18,055 nucleotides of DNA from Xanthobacteraceae bacterium (GTDB lineage Bacteria > Pseudomonadota > Alphaproteobacteria > Rhizobiales > Xanthobacteraceae), in the NCBI GenBank assembly GCA_030039105.1, contig JASHQO010000397.1:1-18055 (forward strand), read 5' to 3'. The notes beneath the pieces are model-generated. The model saw only the letters and a list, made by a program, of their open reading frames with translations. It had not been told where the DNA came from and did no database searches. Of this stretch, positions 1 through 6,856 are shown piece after piece. Each line of letters begins with the position of its first letter. The stretch's first letter is position 1. The position numbers and the translations under genes were made by a program.

Positions 1-115
1 CCCAGCCCGACGTGTAGATGAACGGCTTGTCGGTCATGAAGCGAACCGCGTCCACTTCGAGGAGCATCTTGGCCGTCAGCTCGGCTATCACCGCCTTGTC
101 GGGGAAGCCCGTCAT
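1..115 (-). CDS. pyrE: Orotate phosphoribosyltransferase, N-terminal fragment (cut by window edge)
   Basis: Only the first 38 codons are in the window; the gene runs off the left edge. PyrE joins orotate to PRPP to give orotidine 5'-monophosphate in the cytoplasm, the fifth step of UMP synthesis. The fragment reads MTGFPDKAVIAELTAKMLLE and then carries the family's N-terminal motif PFIYTSGW at residues 31-38, which in known PyrE proteins leads into the substrate-binding region. The start is supported by an AAGGA ribosome site about 7 nt before the ATG. It is the last visible gene of a pyrK-pyrD-pyrC-pyrE series, separated from pyrC by 162 bp that hold a palindromic repeat and a 14-bp tandem repeat. 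The catalytic domain is not visible, so the call rests on this motif plus context. Confidence 0.85.
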   Translation of the reverse strand, partial: MTGFPDKAVIAELTAKMLLEVDAVRFMTDKPFIYTSGW

Positions 116-116
116 C

Positions 117-150
117 GTCGTTTCCTTGTCGTCGTTTCCTTGTCGTCGTT
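117..150. repeat. 14-bp tandem repeat (about 2.4 copies) duplicating the pyrE ribosome site
   Basis: The unit GTCGTTTCCTTGTC occurs at 117-130 and 131-144, with a partial third copy at 145-150. On the minus strand each full copy carries GACAAGGAAACGAC, so the AAGGA Shine-Dalgarno-like element of pyrE is present twice, 14 nt apart. Only the copy nearest the ATG is correctly spaced for initiation. This looks like slippage expansion. Confidence 0.75.
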
Positions 151-161
151 AACTTATCGTT

Positions 162-268
162 GTCATCGCCCGGCTTGACCGGGCGATCCAGTAATCGCCG
201 CTGTCGCCGCTTGTGCAAAAACGGACTCGCCTGTGATGACTGGGTGCCCCGCTTTCGCGGGGCATGAC
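162..268. repeat. Composite palindromic intergenic repeat between pyrC and pyrE
   Basis: The element opens GTCAT (162-166) and closes ATGAC (264-268). Inside are two strong hairpins: a 9-bp perfect stem ATCGCCCGG/CCGGGCGAT at 165-187 with a 5-nt loop, and an 8-bp stem TGCCCCGC/GCGGGGCA at 245-264 with a TTTC loop. It is the same type as the element at 4609-4719; both contain CGATCCAGTAATCGC. The second hairpin lies just after the pyrC stop, but no T-run follows on the minus strand, so a classic terminator is not supported. Confidence 0.8.
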
Positions 269-277
269 ACTACCGAG

Positions 278-1321
278 TTACGCCACCACCTTCCACTCGA
301 TCGTCTCGCCGCCGCGATAGACGATGGCGCGCTCGTCGGGGCCAGCGACTTTGACCTCTTCGGGCGCGGTCCACGGCGTCTTCTCCAGCGTGATCGTATC
401 CGCGTTCGGCGCCATGCGATAATGCTTCGGGCCGTTGAGGGCGGCAAAGGCTTCGAGCTTGTCGAGCGCGCCCTCCTCCTCGAACACCTTGGCGTAGGTC
501 TCGATCGCGACCGGCGCGTTGAACATCCCCGGCACGCCGTTTGTCGAAACTTTCCGCGAATAAGGATGCGGCGCGGAATCGGTGCCGAGGAAATAGCAGG
601 CCTCGCCCGACGTCGCGGCCTTGCGCAGCGCCGCGCGGTCGCGCGCGGTTTTGATCACCGGCATCACGTACATGTAAGGCTTGAGACCATGGCCGAACCA
701 GTCGTTGCGCGTGAGCACCATGTGATAGGGCGTGATGGTGCCGCCGACCTGCGGCGCGGCGCTTTTGACGTACTCGGCGCCCTCCTTCGACGACAGGTGC
801 TCGAGGATGAAGCGCAGCCCGGGGAACTGCTTCACCCACTTCGACAGATGCCGGTCGATGAACGCCTTCTCGCGATCGAAGATATCGACCTCCGGGTCGG
901 TCTCTTCGCCGTGCATCAGAAACGGCATGTCGATCTTTTCCATGCGCTCCAGCACCCGCATGACTTTCTTGTAATCGGTGACGCCGGCCGCCGAATTGGT
1001 GGTGGCGTTGGCCGGATAAAGTTTCACGCCGGCGAACACGCCGTCGCGAAAGCCGCGCTCGACGTCGTCGGGATCGGTGTCGTCGGTGAGATAGCAGGTC
1101 ATCAACGGCTTGAATTTCGAGCCCGCCGGCAGCGCCGCCATCACCCGCTCGCGATAGGCGCGGCAGTCGGCCGCGGTGCGCACCGGCGGGATCAGGTTCG
1201 GCATCAAAATGGCGCGGCCGAAATGCTTTGCCGTGTACGGCAGCACCGCTTTCAGCATCTCGCCGTCGCGGACGTGCAGGTGCCAGTCGTCGGGTTTGCG
1301 GATGGTGATACGCGTGGTCAT
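278..1321 (-). CDS. pyrC: Dihydroorotase, type II (E. coli PyrC-like)
   Basis: This 347-residue cytoplasmic binuclear-zinc enzyme interconverts N-carbamoyl-L-aspartate and L-dihydroorotate. The expected ligands are all in place: HLH at residues 14-16 (motif DWHLHVRDG), the lysine that is carbamylated in this family at K100 (AGVKLYPANATTNS), H137 (LMHGEE), H175 (ILEHLS) and the catalytic D248 (FLGTDSAPHP). These sit two residues before their E. coli counterparts, and E. coli PyrC is about the same length. The reading frame stays open far upstream through pyrD, but the start at 1321 is chosen because MTTRITIRKPDDWHLH matches the family N-terminus and GGAAGA precedes it by 5 nt. It follows pyrD by 29 nt, so it is probably cotranscribed with pyrK-pyrD. 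It is the type II (homodimeric) form rather than the type I form found in many bacteria. Confidence 0.96.
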   Translation of the reverse strand: MTTRITIRKPDDWHLHVRDGEMLKAVLPYTAKHFGRAILMPNLIPPVRTAADCRAYRERVMAALPAGSKFKPLMTCYLTDDTDPDDVERGFRDGVFAGVKLYPANATTNSAAGVTDYKKVMRVLERMEKIDMPFLMHGEETDPEVDIFDREKAFIDRHLSKWVKQFPGLRFILEHLSSKEGAEYVKSAAPQVGGTITPYHMVLTRNDWFGHGLKPYMYVMPVIKTARDRAALRKAATSGEACYFLGTDSAPHPYSRKVSTNGVPGMFNAPVAIETYAKVFEEEGALDKLEAFAALNGPKHYRMAPNADTITLEKTPWTAPEEVKVAGPDERAIVYRGGETIEWKVVA

Positions 1322-1350
1322 GACATTCTTCCGAGAGGCATATTCTCTCT

Positions 1351-2298
1351 TCACCCTATCGGCATGGCGGCCGCGGCAAAAGTCTCCATCGGCGCCTCGT
1401 CGATCATGGCGCCGGTGAGGTCGGCGACGCGCTTGAAGCCGCGCTTGACGCACCATTGCTCGAGGCCGTCGATGATGGCGATCATGCCCGACGGGTTGCG
1501 GAAGGTGAGATAGCCGATCATCACCGCGGTGGCGCCGGCCAACATGTATTCGACCACGTCTTCCACCTTGACGATGCCGCCGCAGCCGATGATCGGGATT
1601 TTGACCGCCCGGGCGCATTGATAGACCATGCGCACGATCACCGGCTTGATGCCCGGGCCCGACAGGCCGCCGAACTTGTTGCCGATCGCCGGCCGCAACG
1701 TGTCGGTGTTGATCTTCAAGCCCAGGATGGTGTTCGACACCACGAGCGCATTGGCGCCGGCGCGCTCGGCCGCTTGCGCCACGGTGACGATGTCGCCGGC
1801 ATTGGGCGACAGCTTCACCCAAACGGGCTTTTCCGTGGTGGCGCGGATGAGCTTGACCACGTCGTAGGTGTGCTCCGCGTGCAGCGCGAAGTTGCCGCCC
1901 TTCGGATCGCGGGTCGGGCAGGAAATGTTGACTTCGAGCACGTCGATGTCGCCCTTGGCGACGTCGCGCGCCATGGCTTCGAAATCTTCGATCGTGGTCG
2001 CCGAGATCGAGCCGACCAAAGGCGGCGTGAAACGGCGATAGTCCGGCACCTGATGCTCGAAGAAATACTCGATGCCCTTGGTCGGCAGCCCGATCGAATT
2101 GATCATGCCGCCTTCGACCTCGGCGGCGCGCGGCGGCGGATTGCCGGCGCGATAATCGCGGGAGACGGTTTTCGCCACCATGGCGCCGAGGCGGTTGATG
2201 TCCATGACCTGGGCGAGATCGGTGGAGAAGCAGCCGGAGCCCGGCATGATCGGGTTCTTCAGCGTCACCGATCCGATCTTGACGCTCATGTCTACCAT
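1351..2298 (-). CDS. pyrD: Dihydroorotate dehydrogenase, class 1B catalytic subunit
   Basis: This FMN-containing TIM-barrel protein (315 residues) oxidises dihydroorotate to orotate. The catalytic base is a cysteine, C127 in EVNISCPT, which marks class 1; the membrane-bound class 2 enzyme common in proteobacteria uses serine and has an N-terminal amphipathic extension that is absent here. Other family marks are KNPIMPGSG (14-22), INSIGL (66-71), VWVKLSPNAGD (159-169), the SNTILGLKI strand, GGLSGPGIKP (210-219) and IPIIGCGGI (234-242). Class 1B works as a heterotetramer with PyrK, which is encoded immediately upstream, so NAD+ is the expected acceptor. The first ATG is supported by AGGAGG 7 nt upstream; an alternative Met is at residue 4. 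Its ribosome site lies in one copy of a 19-bp repeat shared with the pyrK end, evidence of an insertion between the two genes. Confidence 0.95.
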   Translation of the reverse strand: MVDMSVKIGSVTLKNPIMPGSGCFSTDLAQVMDINRLGAMVAKTVSRDYRAGNPPPRAAEVEGGMINSIGLPTKGIEYFFEHQVPDYRRFTPPLVGSISATTIEDFEAMARDVAKGDIDVLEVNISCPTRDPKGGNFALHAEHTYDVVKLIRATTEKPVWVKLSPNAGDIVTVAQAAERAGANALVVSNTILGLKINTDTLRPAIGNKFGGLSGPGIKPVIVRMVYQCARAVKIPIIGCGGIVKVEDVVEYMLAGATAVMIGYLTFRNPSGMIAIIDGLEQWCVKRGFKRVADLTGAMIDEAPMETFAAAAMPIG

Positions 2299-2430
2299 CC
2301 GACCGCCTCCTTTACTGCGCCGTCATTGCGAGCGAAGCGAAGCAATCCGGGGGCAGCTTGCTCAGAAGGCTGGATTGCTTCGTCGCTTCGCTCCTCGCAA
2401 TGACGGGGACTTACCATCCGACCGCCTCCT
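2293..2430. repeat. 19-bp perfect direct repeats flanking the palindrome at the pyrK-pyrD junction
   Basis: TACCATCCGACCGCCTCCT occurs at 2293-2311 and again at 2412-2430, bracketing exactly 100 bp that contain the palindromic element. The right copy encodes the last PyrK codons (EAVGW and the first stop base); the left copy holds the pyrD Shine-Dalgarno (AGGAGG) and start codon. Collapsing the two copies into one gives a pyrK stop overlapping the pyrD start (ATGGTAG). The simplest reading is an insertion that duplicated 19 bp of target and left both genes intact. Confidence 0.85.
2321..2405. repeat. Palindromic repeat, GTCATTGCGAG type, inserted between pyrK and pyrD
   Basis: Perfect 12-bp terminal inverted repeats CGTCATTGCGAG (2321-2332) and CTCGCAATGACG (2394-2405) enclose further complementary arms (AGCGAAGCAATCC against GGATTGCTTCG). 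It is the same type as 14556-14637. Too short to encode anything, it resembles a MITE or REP-type element. It sits within what should be a tightly coupled operon and could fold into a long hairpin in the pyrK-pyrD mRNA. Confidence 0.88.
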
Positions 2431-3277
2431 GCATGTCGAACACCGGGCCTTCGATGCAGACCCGGCGCAATTCCTTCTTGCCGTCGACCTCGAACGTGCG
2501 GACGCAGACGTAGCAGGGGCCGAGCCCGCAGGCCATCACCTGCTCCATCGCCACCTGGCCCGGAATGGTGTTGGCCCTGCCGACGCGCTTCATCAACTGG
2601 AACAGCCGGTTCGAGCCGCAGGTGAAGAACGCGTCGGCGCGCTTTTGCGCGATCAGCCCGTCGAGGATTTTTTCGACGTTGTCCACGGCGCTCGTGCCGT
2701 CGGTGTCGAGCACGCTGACGACTTCGCCGGCCTCGGCGAACAGCGCACCGGCCATGACGAAATCCGCATCGCGCGCCGAGAGGATCGCGGTGACGCCGAC
2801 GCCGTTGTCTTTCGCAAGCTGCGAGATCGGGCCGAGCGTCGCGATGCCGACGCCGCGGCCGAGCACGACGATGTGGCGCCACGTCGGATCGAGATGAAAG
2901 CCGACGCCAAGCGGACCGACCATGTTGAGATCGTCGCCTGCTTTCAGCGTGGCGAGCCCGCGGGTGCCGCGGCCGACACATTTGTAGAGAAACTCGACGC
3001 GCCCCTTCGGGCGGTCGATGCGGTAGACGCTCTGCGGCCGGCGGAAGAACAGCTCGCCGACGTCGGGCGACGGGCACAAGAGATTGAAGAACTGCCCGGG
3101 AGTGACGGCGAGCGCCTTAGGCGAAGCCTCGACCACGAGATGCCTGTATTCGGCATTGACCCAGCTATGGGAAATCACCGGGCAGAGCGACTCTTCGGCC
3201 GGGATCGGTCGCGGCTCGGGCGCGGCGGCGCTTCTCCCGACCATGACGGGCGCGGACGTAAAGGGTTCGGTTGCCAT
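2411..3277 (-). CDS. pyrK: Dihydroorotate dehydrogenase electron-transfer subunit (PyrK)
   Basis: PyrK passes electrons from the PyrD FMN through a 2Fe-2S cluster and FAD to NAD+. Counting from the chosen start (288 residues), the order is an N-terminal ferredoxin-reductase-like FAD domain with RRPQSVYR at 79-86, a nucleotide-binding loop GRGVGIATLGP at 140-150, and a C-terminal cluster motif with C250, C255, C258 and C274 (MACGLGPCYVCV and RRVCIEGPVF). All four cysteines expected for PyrK are present. The frame also contains an ATG at 3352, but that codon lies in the arm of a palindromic repeat and gives an atypical leader, so 3277 is preferred; 3244 is another option. No good Shine-Dalgarno is seen before any of these. 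The C-terminal end lies in one copy of a 19-bp direct repeat, just before the inserted palindrome. Confidence 0.93.
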   Translation of the reverse strand: MATEPFTSAPVMVGRSAAAPEPRPIPAEESLCPVISHSWVNAEYRHLVVEASPKALAVTPGQFFNLLCPSPDVGELFFRRPQSVYRIDRPKGRVEFLYKCVGRGTRGLATLKAGDDLNMVGPLGVGFHLDPTWRHIVVLGRGVGIATLGPISQLAKDNGVGVTAILSARDADFVMAGALFAEAGEVVSVLDTDGTSAVDNVEKILDGLIAQKRADAFFTCGSNRLFQLMKRVGRANTIPGQVAMEQVMACGLGPCYVCVRTFEVDGKKELRRVCIEGPVFDMQEAVGW

Positions 3278-3315
3278 GGCCAATCCATGGGGCAAAACTG
3301 TCCCAAAATCAAGAT

Positions 3316-3335
3316 TTGTTCCAATTTTTGAACAA
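3316..3335. promoter_or_regulatory. Candidate operator: TTGTTC-N8-GAACAA inverted repeat upstream of pyrK
   Basis: The stretch 3278-3346 is notably AT-richer than its surroundings and separates the LLM gene unit from pyrKDCE. It holds a perfect 6-bp inverted repeat, TTGTTC (3316-3321) and GAACAA (3330-3335), spaced 8 bp, about 40-60 bp before the pyrK start. The layout suits a dimeric repressor or activator site at a pyrKDCE promoter. No convincing -35/-10 pair was found, and the binding protein is unknown. Confidence 0.3.
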
Positions 3336-3346
3336 CTCTCCGAGTC

Positions 3347-3392
3347 CCTCATCGTTCGAGACGCGCCCTACGGGCGCTCCTTCACGATGAGG
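3347..3392. repeat. Palindromic repeat (CCTCATCGT...ACGATGAGG type) after the first LLM gene
   Basis: Outer arms CCTCATCGT (3347-3355) and ACGATGAGG (3384-3392) enclose an inner stem GCGCCC/GGGCGC (3363-3368 and 3372-3377) with a TAC loop. It starts 14 nt after the stop of the minus-strand LLM gene ending at 3407. It could fold as a hairpin at the 3' end of that transcript, protecting it or slowing polymerase, although no T-run follows. I recall near-identical hairpins scattered through Bradyrhizobium-type genomes. Confidence 0.78.
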
Positions 3393-3406
3393 TTCCGAGA
3401 AAGGAG

Positions 3407-4597
3407 CTACGCCGCGACTGCCGCCGCTTCGGCGTCCGGCTGCTGCCACGCCTGCAGCCGCGGCAGCACCTCGCGCGAGAACAGCGCGAGGTTATCGACG
3501 GTCTGCTCGTGGGTCAGCTCGCCGCCCTGCCCCATCATCAAGAGGTTGCCCATGCCGCCGCAGTGGCCGCAGAAGTCGACGATCTGCGCGTAGACTTCGT
3601 CCGGCGTGCCGCAGAACAGCACGCCGGAATCCACCAGCTCGTCGACGCTGGCGAACTGCATGGAGATGACGCGGCCATCCTTGGTGTAGGTGCGCGGCGG
3701 CGTCTCGCCGCGCAGCATGCGGGCGTTGTCTTCGGGCGGGACGTAGCCCGGCGGATTGCGGAACGGCAGCGCCACGATCGGGCTGGTGCGCAGATAGCCG
3801 GCGATCAGATGGCCGCGCCGGCGCGCTTCCTCCCTGTCGTGGGAGACTGCGACCAGGCCCAGATAGGCGAAGCGGTCGGCGCCGGGCGCGCGGCCGTGCT
3901 TCGCCATGTAGCTCTTGCGATAGGCATCGTAGATGCGGCGCGTGCCATAGCCGGTGCCGAGCGTCGCCATGACGTAGCCGCGCTCGCCGAGCACGCGCGC
4001 CTGCGTCGACGAGCCGGTGGTCGACCAGATCGGCGGATGCGGCTCCTGCCACACCCGCGGCCAGACGTTGACATGGCGGTATTGAAAGAACTCGCCGTCC
4101 CAGTTGAAGTCCTCGTCGTGGGTGGTCATCGCCTTGATGATGAAATCGTGGGCTTCCCAGAAGCGGTCCATCAACTCGGTCGGATTGCGGTTGGAGGCGG
4201 CGATCTCGTAGGGGATGCCCTTGATGAAGCCCATGTCGAGGCGGCCGCGCGAGATCACGTCGATGGTCGACAGCTCTTCGGCGGCGCGCAGCGGATCCGG
4301 GCGGTGGCCGATCGGATAGCCGAGCACCAGGATGCGCGACCTTTTGGTGGCGCGCGCCACGATGCCAAGCCCGATCACCACCGACGACGACATGCAGGTC
4401 GCGGTCTGGTGATGCTCGTTGAGCATGATGTCGAGGCCGAGCTCGTCGCAGAGCTGCCACTCGTCGTAATAGCGATGCAACAGATCGGCGGCGACGCGCG
4501 GGTCGCATTTGCGATTCGGGAACGTCACCCGCAGCGTGCCGGAGTGCTCGTTCCACGCCGGGTAATAGGCCTGTTCGGAGAAGTGATAGACTCGCAT
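3407..4597 (-). CDS. Luciferase-like (LLM class) flavin-dependent oxidoreductase, copy 1
   Basis: This 396-residue cytoplasmic protein belongs to the bacterial luciferase-like monooxygenase fold, whose members use reduced FMN and O2. Visible family marks are the early EHHQTATCMSS motif (about residues 61-71), the LVLGYPIGHRPDPLRAAEE strand-helix, the ISRGRLDMGFIKG segment typical of LLM proteins, and PHPPIWSTTGS near the middle. The substrate cannot be read from these. It is followed by a hairpin and preceded, across a 130-bp gap holding a palindromic repeat, by a close paralogue with no internal gap in the alignment (roughly three quarters identical by eye). No flavin reductase lies nearby, so reduced flavin must come from elsewhere. 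The ATG at 4597 has only a weak GGTGG upstream. Its C-terminus is an alanine-rich tail. Confidence 0.85.
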   Translation of the reverse strand: MRVYHFSEQAYYPAWNEHSGTLRVTFPNRKCDPRVAADLLHRYYDEWQLCDELGLDIMLNEHHQTATCMSSSVVIGLGIVARATKRSRILVLGYPIGHRPDPLRAAEELSTIDVISRGRLDMGFIKGIPYEIAASNRNPTELMDRFWEAHDFIIKAMTTHDEDFNWDGEFFQYRHVNVWPRVWQEPHPPIWSTTGSSTQARVLGERGYVMATLGTGYGTRRIYDAYRKSYMAKHGRAPGADRFAYLGLVAVSHDREEARRRGHLIAGYLRTSPIVALPFRNPPGYVPPEDNARMLRGETPPRTYTKDGRVISMQFASVDELVDSGVLFCGTPDEVYAQIVDFCGHCGGMGNLLMMGQGGELTHEQTVDNLALFSREVLPRLQAWQQPDAEAAAVAA

Positions 4598-4608
4598 GGT
4601 CCACCGTC

Positions 4609-4719
4609 GTCATCGTCCGCGAAGGCGGACGATCCAGTAATCGCTGACATTTTAATCACGGACGCGGCGCATCAACAACCGCAGTGATTACCGGATGCCC
4701 TGCCTACGCGGAGCATGAC
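4609..4719. repeat. Composite palindromic repeat between the two LLM genes
   Basis: The element begins GTCATCGTCCGC and closes GCATGAC at 4719. A 9-bp perfect stem ATCGTCCGC/GCGGACGAT (4612-4633) mirrors the left hairpin of the element at 162-268, and both share CGATCCAGTAATCGC (4630-4644 here). The right hairpin, near 4694-4716, has decayed relative to that copy. It fills nearly all of the gap between the paralogous LLM genes. Confidence 0.75.
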
Positions 4720-4727
4720 CGCGACGA

Positions 4728-5996
4728 TCACCGCGTAGCCATCGTCGCGTCGACCAGATCGCCGACCCGCGCGCTCGCCGGTCGGCTGCCTTGCTTGTCC
4801 GCGGCGACCGCCTGCGCGGCGATCGCCGCGGCGTCGGGCTGCTGCCAGGCCTTGAGCCGCGGATAAACCTCCTCTGCCATCAGCTTGAGATTATCGACGG
4901 TCTGCTCGTGGCTCAGATAGCCGGCGTGGCCCATCATGAGCAGATTGCCCATGCCGCCGCAGTATTGGCAGAAGTCGACGATCTGCTCGTAAACCTCGTC
5001 GGGCGTGCCGCAGAACAGAATGCCGGCGGCGACCAGATCCTCGGCCGAGGCGCTGTGCATGGAGATGACGCGACGGTCCTTGGTGTAGCTGCGCGGCGGC
5101 GTCTCGCCGCGCATGAGCCGCGCATTGTCCTCGGCCGACAAAAAGCCGGGCGGATTGCGGAACGGCAGATGCACGATGCCGCTCGAGCGCAAATATCCGG
5201 CGACCAGCTCGCCGCGGCGCCGCGCTTCGTCGCGATCCTTGGCGACGCCGACCAGGCCCAGATAAGCGAAGCGGTCCGGCCCGGGCGCCTTGCCCCATTT
5301 CCCCACAAAACCGCGACGATAGGAATCGTAGAGCGGCCGCGTGTTGTAGCCGGAGCCCAGCGTCGCCATCACATAGCCGCGCTCGCCGAGGAGCCGCGCC
5401 TGGGTCGATGAGCCGGTCGTGGTCCAGATCGGCGGATGCGGCTGCTGCCAGCAGCGCGGCCAGACGTTGACCTGGCGATAGTTGAAATACTCGCCCTCCC
5501 AGTTGAACAGCGTGTCGTGCGTGGTCATCGCCTTGACGATGAAGTCGAGCGCTTCCCACCAGCGGTCCATGACGCCGACCGGATTCTGGTTGGAAGCGGG
5601 AAACTCATACGGCACGCCCTTGATGAAGCCCATGTCGAGGCGGCCGCGCGAGATCACGTCGATGGTCGACAGCTCTTCGGCGACGCGCAGCGGATCTGGC
5701 CGATGCCCGATCGGATAGCCGAGCACCAGAAGCCGCGCGTGCCTGGTGATACGCGACAGCACCGAAAGCCCGACCACTACCGTCGACGACATGCAGGTCG
5801 CGGTTTGATGATGCTCGTTGAGCATGATGTCGAGACCGAGCTCGTCGGCGACCTGCCACTCGTCGTAATAGCGGTGGAACAGGTCGGCGGCGACGTGCGG
5901 ATCGCATTTGCGATTGAGCAGGTTCACGCGCAGCGAGCCGGAATGATCCTGCCACGCCGGATAGTAGGGTTGCTCGGTGAATTGATAGACTTTCAT
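4728..5996 (-). CDS. Luciferase-like (LLM class) flavin-dependent oxidoreductase, copy 2
   Basis: This 422-residue paralogue of the gene ending at 3407 has the same motifs in register (EHHQTATCMSS, LVLGYPIGHRPDPLR, ISRGRLDMGFIKG, PHPPIWTTTGS). Differences cluster in segments that in LLM proteins often shape the substrate pocket, for example PASNQNPVGVMDRWW here against AASNRNPTELMDRFW in copy 1, which suggests divergence in substrate. It carries an extra C-terminal tail of roughly 30 residues that copy 1 lacks. The two copies lie in tandem on the minus strand, with copy 2 transcribed first, and a hydrolase gene 65 bp upstream. A tandem duplication with retention of both copies is the simplest history. 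The start at 5996 has only a weak purine run upstream but aligns with the paralogue start. Confidence 0.85.
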   Translation of the reverse strand: MKVYQFTEQPYYPAWQDHSGSLRVNLLNRKCDPHVAADLFHRYYDEWQVADELGLDIMLNEHHQTATCMSSTVVVGLSVLSRITRHARLLVLGYPIGHRPDPLRVAEELSTIDVISRGRLDMGFIKGVPYEFPASNQNPVGVMDRWWEALDFIVKAMTTHDTLFNWEGEYFNYRQVNVWPRCWQQPHPPIWTTTGSSTQARLLGERGYVMATLGSGYNTRPLYDSYRRGFVGKWGKAPGPDRFAYLGLVGVAKDRDEARRRGELVAGYLRSSGIVHLPFRNPPGFLSAEDNARLMRGETPPRSYTKDRRVISMHSASAEDLVAAGILFCGTPDEVYEQIVDFCQYCGGMGNLLMMGHAGYLSHEQTVDNLKLMAEEVYPRLKAWQQPDAAAIAAQAVAADKQGSRPASARVGDLVDATMATR

Positions 5997-6061
5997 ATTG
6001 TTTCTCGTCTGCTATCCGGCCGTCGCCCCGTCATCGTTATCCCGACTCTGTCATGGGGCGC

Positions 6062-6856
6062 TCACTTGCCCCTCGCGAACGCCAGCACCTGTTCGGCGAA
6101 AACCTTCGGCTGCTCGTGATCGGGGAAATGCCCAGCGCGGTCGATGGTCTCGAACCGCGCGCCCGGGATCATGGCGCAATAGGCGCGGCCGTAAGGCTCG
6201 CTGAGCATGCGGTCTTGGCTGCCCCACAGAAATAATGTCGGGATGCGGATGCGGTGCAGCCGGCTTTTGAGCCGCGGATTGTGAAAATACGGGTTCCAGG
6301 CATAGCGCGCCGTCGCCTCGCGGGCCCGCGCCGCGGCCAGCACTTCGCCATCGGGTAGCGCCTTGTAGTCGCGGGTGCCGACCTTCGGATCGCTGTAGGC
6401 GATGGCGATATATTCCGGCTCGGTCAGCGCAAAGATATCGGCGATGTCGCGGGTCTCGCGATCGGACACCTTGACGCCGACGGCGTTGGCCATGACGAGG
6501 CGCGCCATGCGCGCCGTCGTCTTCACCGCGATCTCGGCCGCGATCCAGGCACCGAGCGACACGCCGACCACGGTGAGGTCGCGGGCGTCGAGCTGATCGA
6601 GCACGTCGAGATAGAAGTAAGACAGATCGTCGATGGTGCGCATGCCCTTGGGCAGCTCGGAACGGCCGTAGCCGGGATGCGTCGGCGCCATGACGCGGGC
6701 ATGCCCGGCGAGCTCGTCGATCGCAGCACGCGCCGGCTCGATGCCGTTCTCGGCGTGGAGGAAGAGGAGCGGCGCGCCAGCACCCTTTTCGATCCAATCG
6801 ATCCGCGTGCCGCCGACGACCAGCGACGGCGCCTCACTCGATGACGCTACCGACAT
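6062..6856 (-). CDS. Alpha/beta hydrolase (meta-cleavage/haloperoxidase-like fold)
   Basis: This is a 264-residue serine hydrolase of the alpha/beta fold, probably cytoplasmic. Counted from the chosen start, the triad is S100 in GVSLGA (nucleophile elbow), D215 in WGSQDRML and H243 in AGHFPDHEQP. LFLHAENG (31-38) takes the place of the usual HGxG oxyanion segment, and HPGYGRSELP follows the third strand. Related enzymes hydrolyse ring-cleavage products, esters or lactones; the substrate here is unknown. The start at 6856 is preferred because a GGAGGGGGG purine tract immediately precedes it; an in-frame ATG at 6886 would add ten residues. It is the first gene of a minus-strand series with the two LLM oxidoreductases, 65 bp from the nearer one, so a shared pathway is plausible. 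Confidence 0.85.
   Translation of the reverse strand: MSVASSSEAPSLVVGGTRIDWIEKGAGAPLLFLHAENGIEPARAAIDELAGHARVMAPTHPGYGRSELPKGMRTIDDLSYFYLDVLDQLDARDLTVVGVSLGAWIAAEIAVKTTARMARLVMANAVGVKVSDRETRDIADIFALTEPEYIAIAYSDPKVGTRDYKALPDGEVLAAARAREATARYAWNPYFHNPRLKSRLHRIRIPTLFLWGSQDRMLSEPYGRAYCAMIPGARFETIDRAGHFPDHEQPKVFAEQVLAFARGK

Noticed and set aside
278..1822. Apparent 514-residue fusion upstream of PyrC
   Set aside because: The extra N-terminal part is an out-of-frame reading of pyrD; the family N-terminus and a ribosome site place the PyrC start at 1321.
2411..3277. PyrK as the reductase for the Rieske oxygenase
   Set aside because: Its four-cysteine motif and position beside class 1B PyrD fit PyrK, and the Rieske genes are about 7 kb away on the opposite strand.
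3286..3310. Sigma-54-like -24/-12 promoter on the minus strand (TTGGGACAGTTTTGCC)
   Set aside because: The distance between the GG and GC elements is one base short, and sigma-54 promoters need strict spacing.
3278..3352. PyrK start at 3352
   Set aside because: The ATG belongs to the arm of the repeat at 3347-3392, and the added residues do not resemble PyrK; 3277 is more likely.
6024..6060. CGCCCC/GGGGCG inverted repeat between the hydrolase and the LLM gene
   Set aside because: Only 6 bp of stem with a 25-nt loop; too weak to call a repeat or terminator, though GTCAT traces hint at a decayed element.
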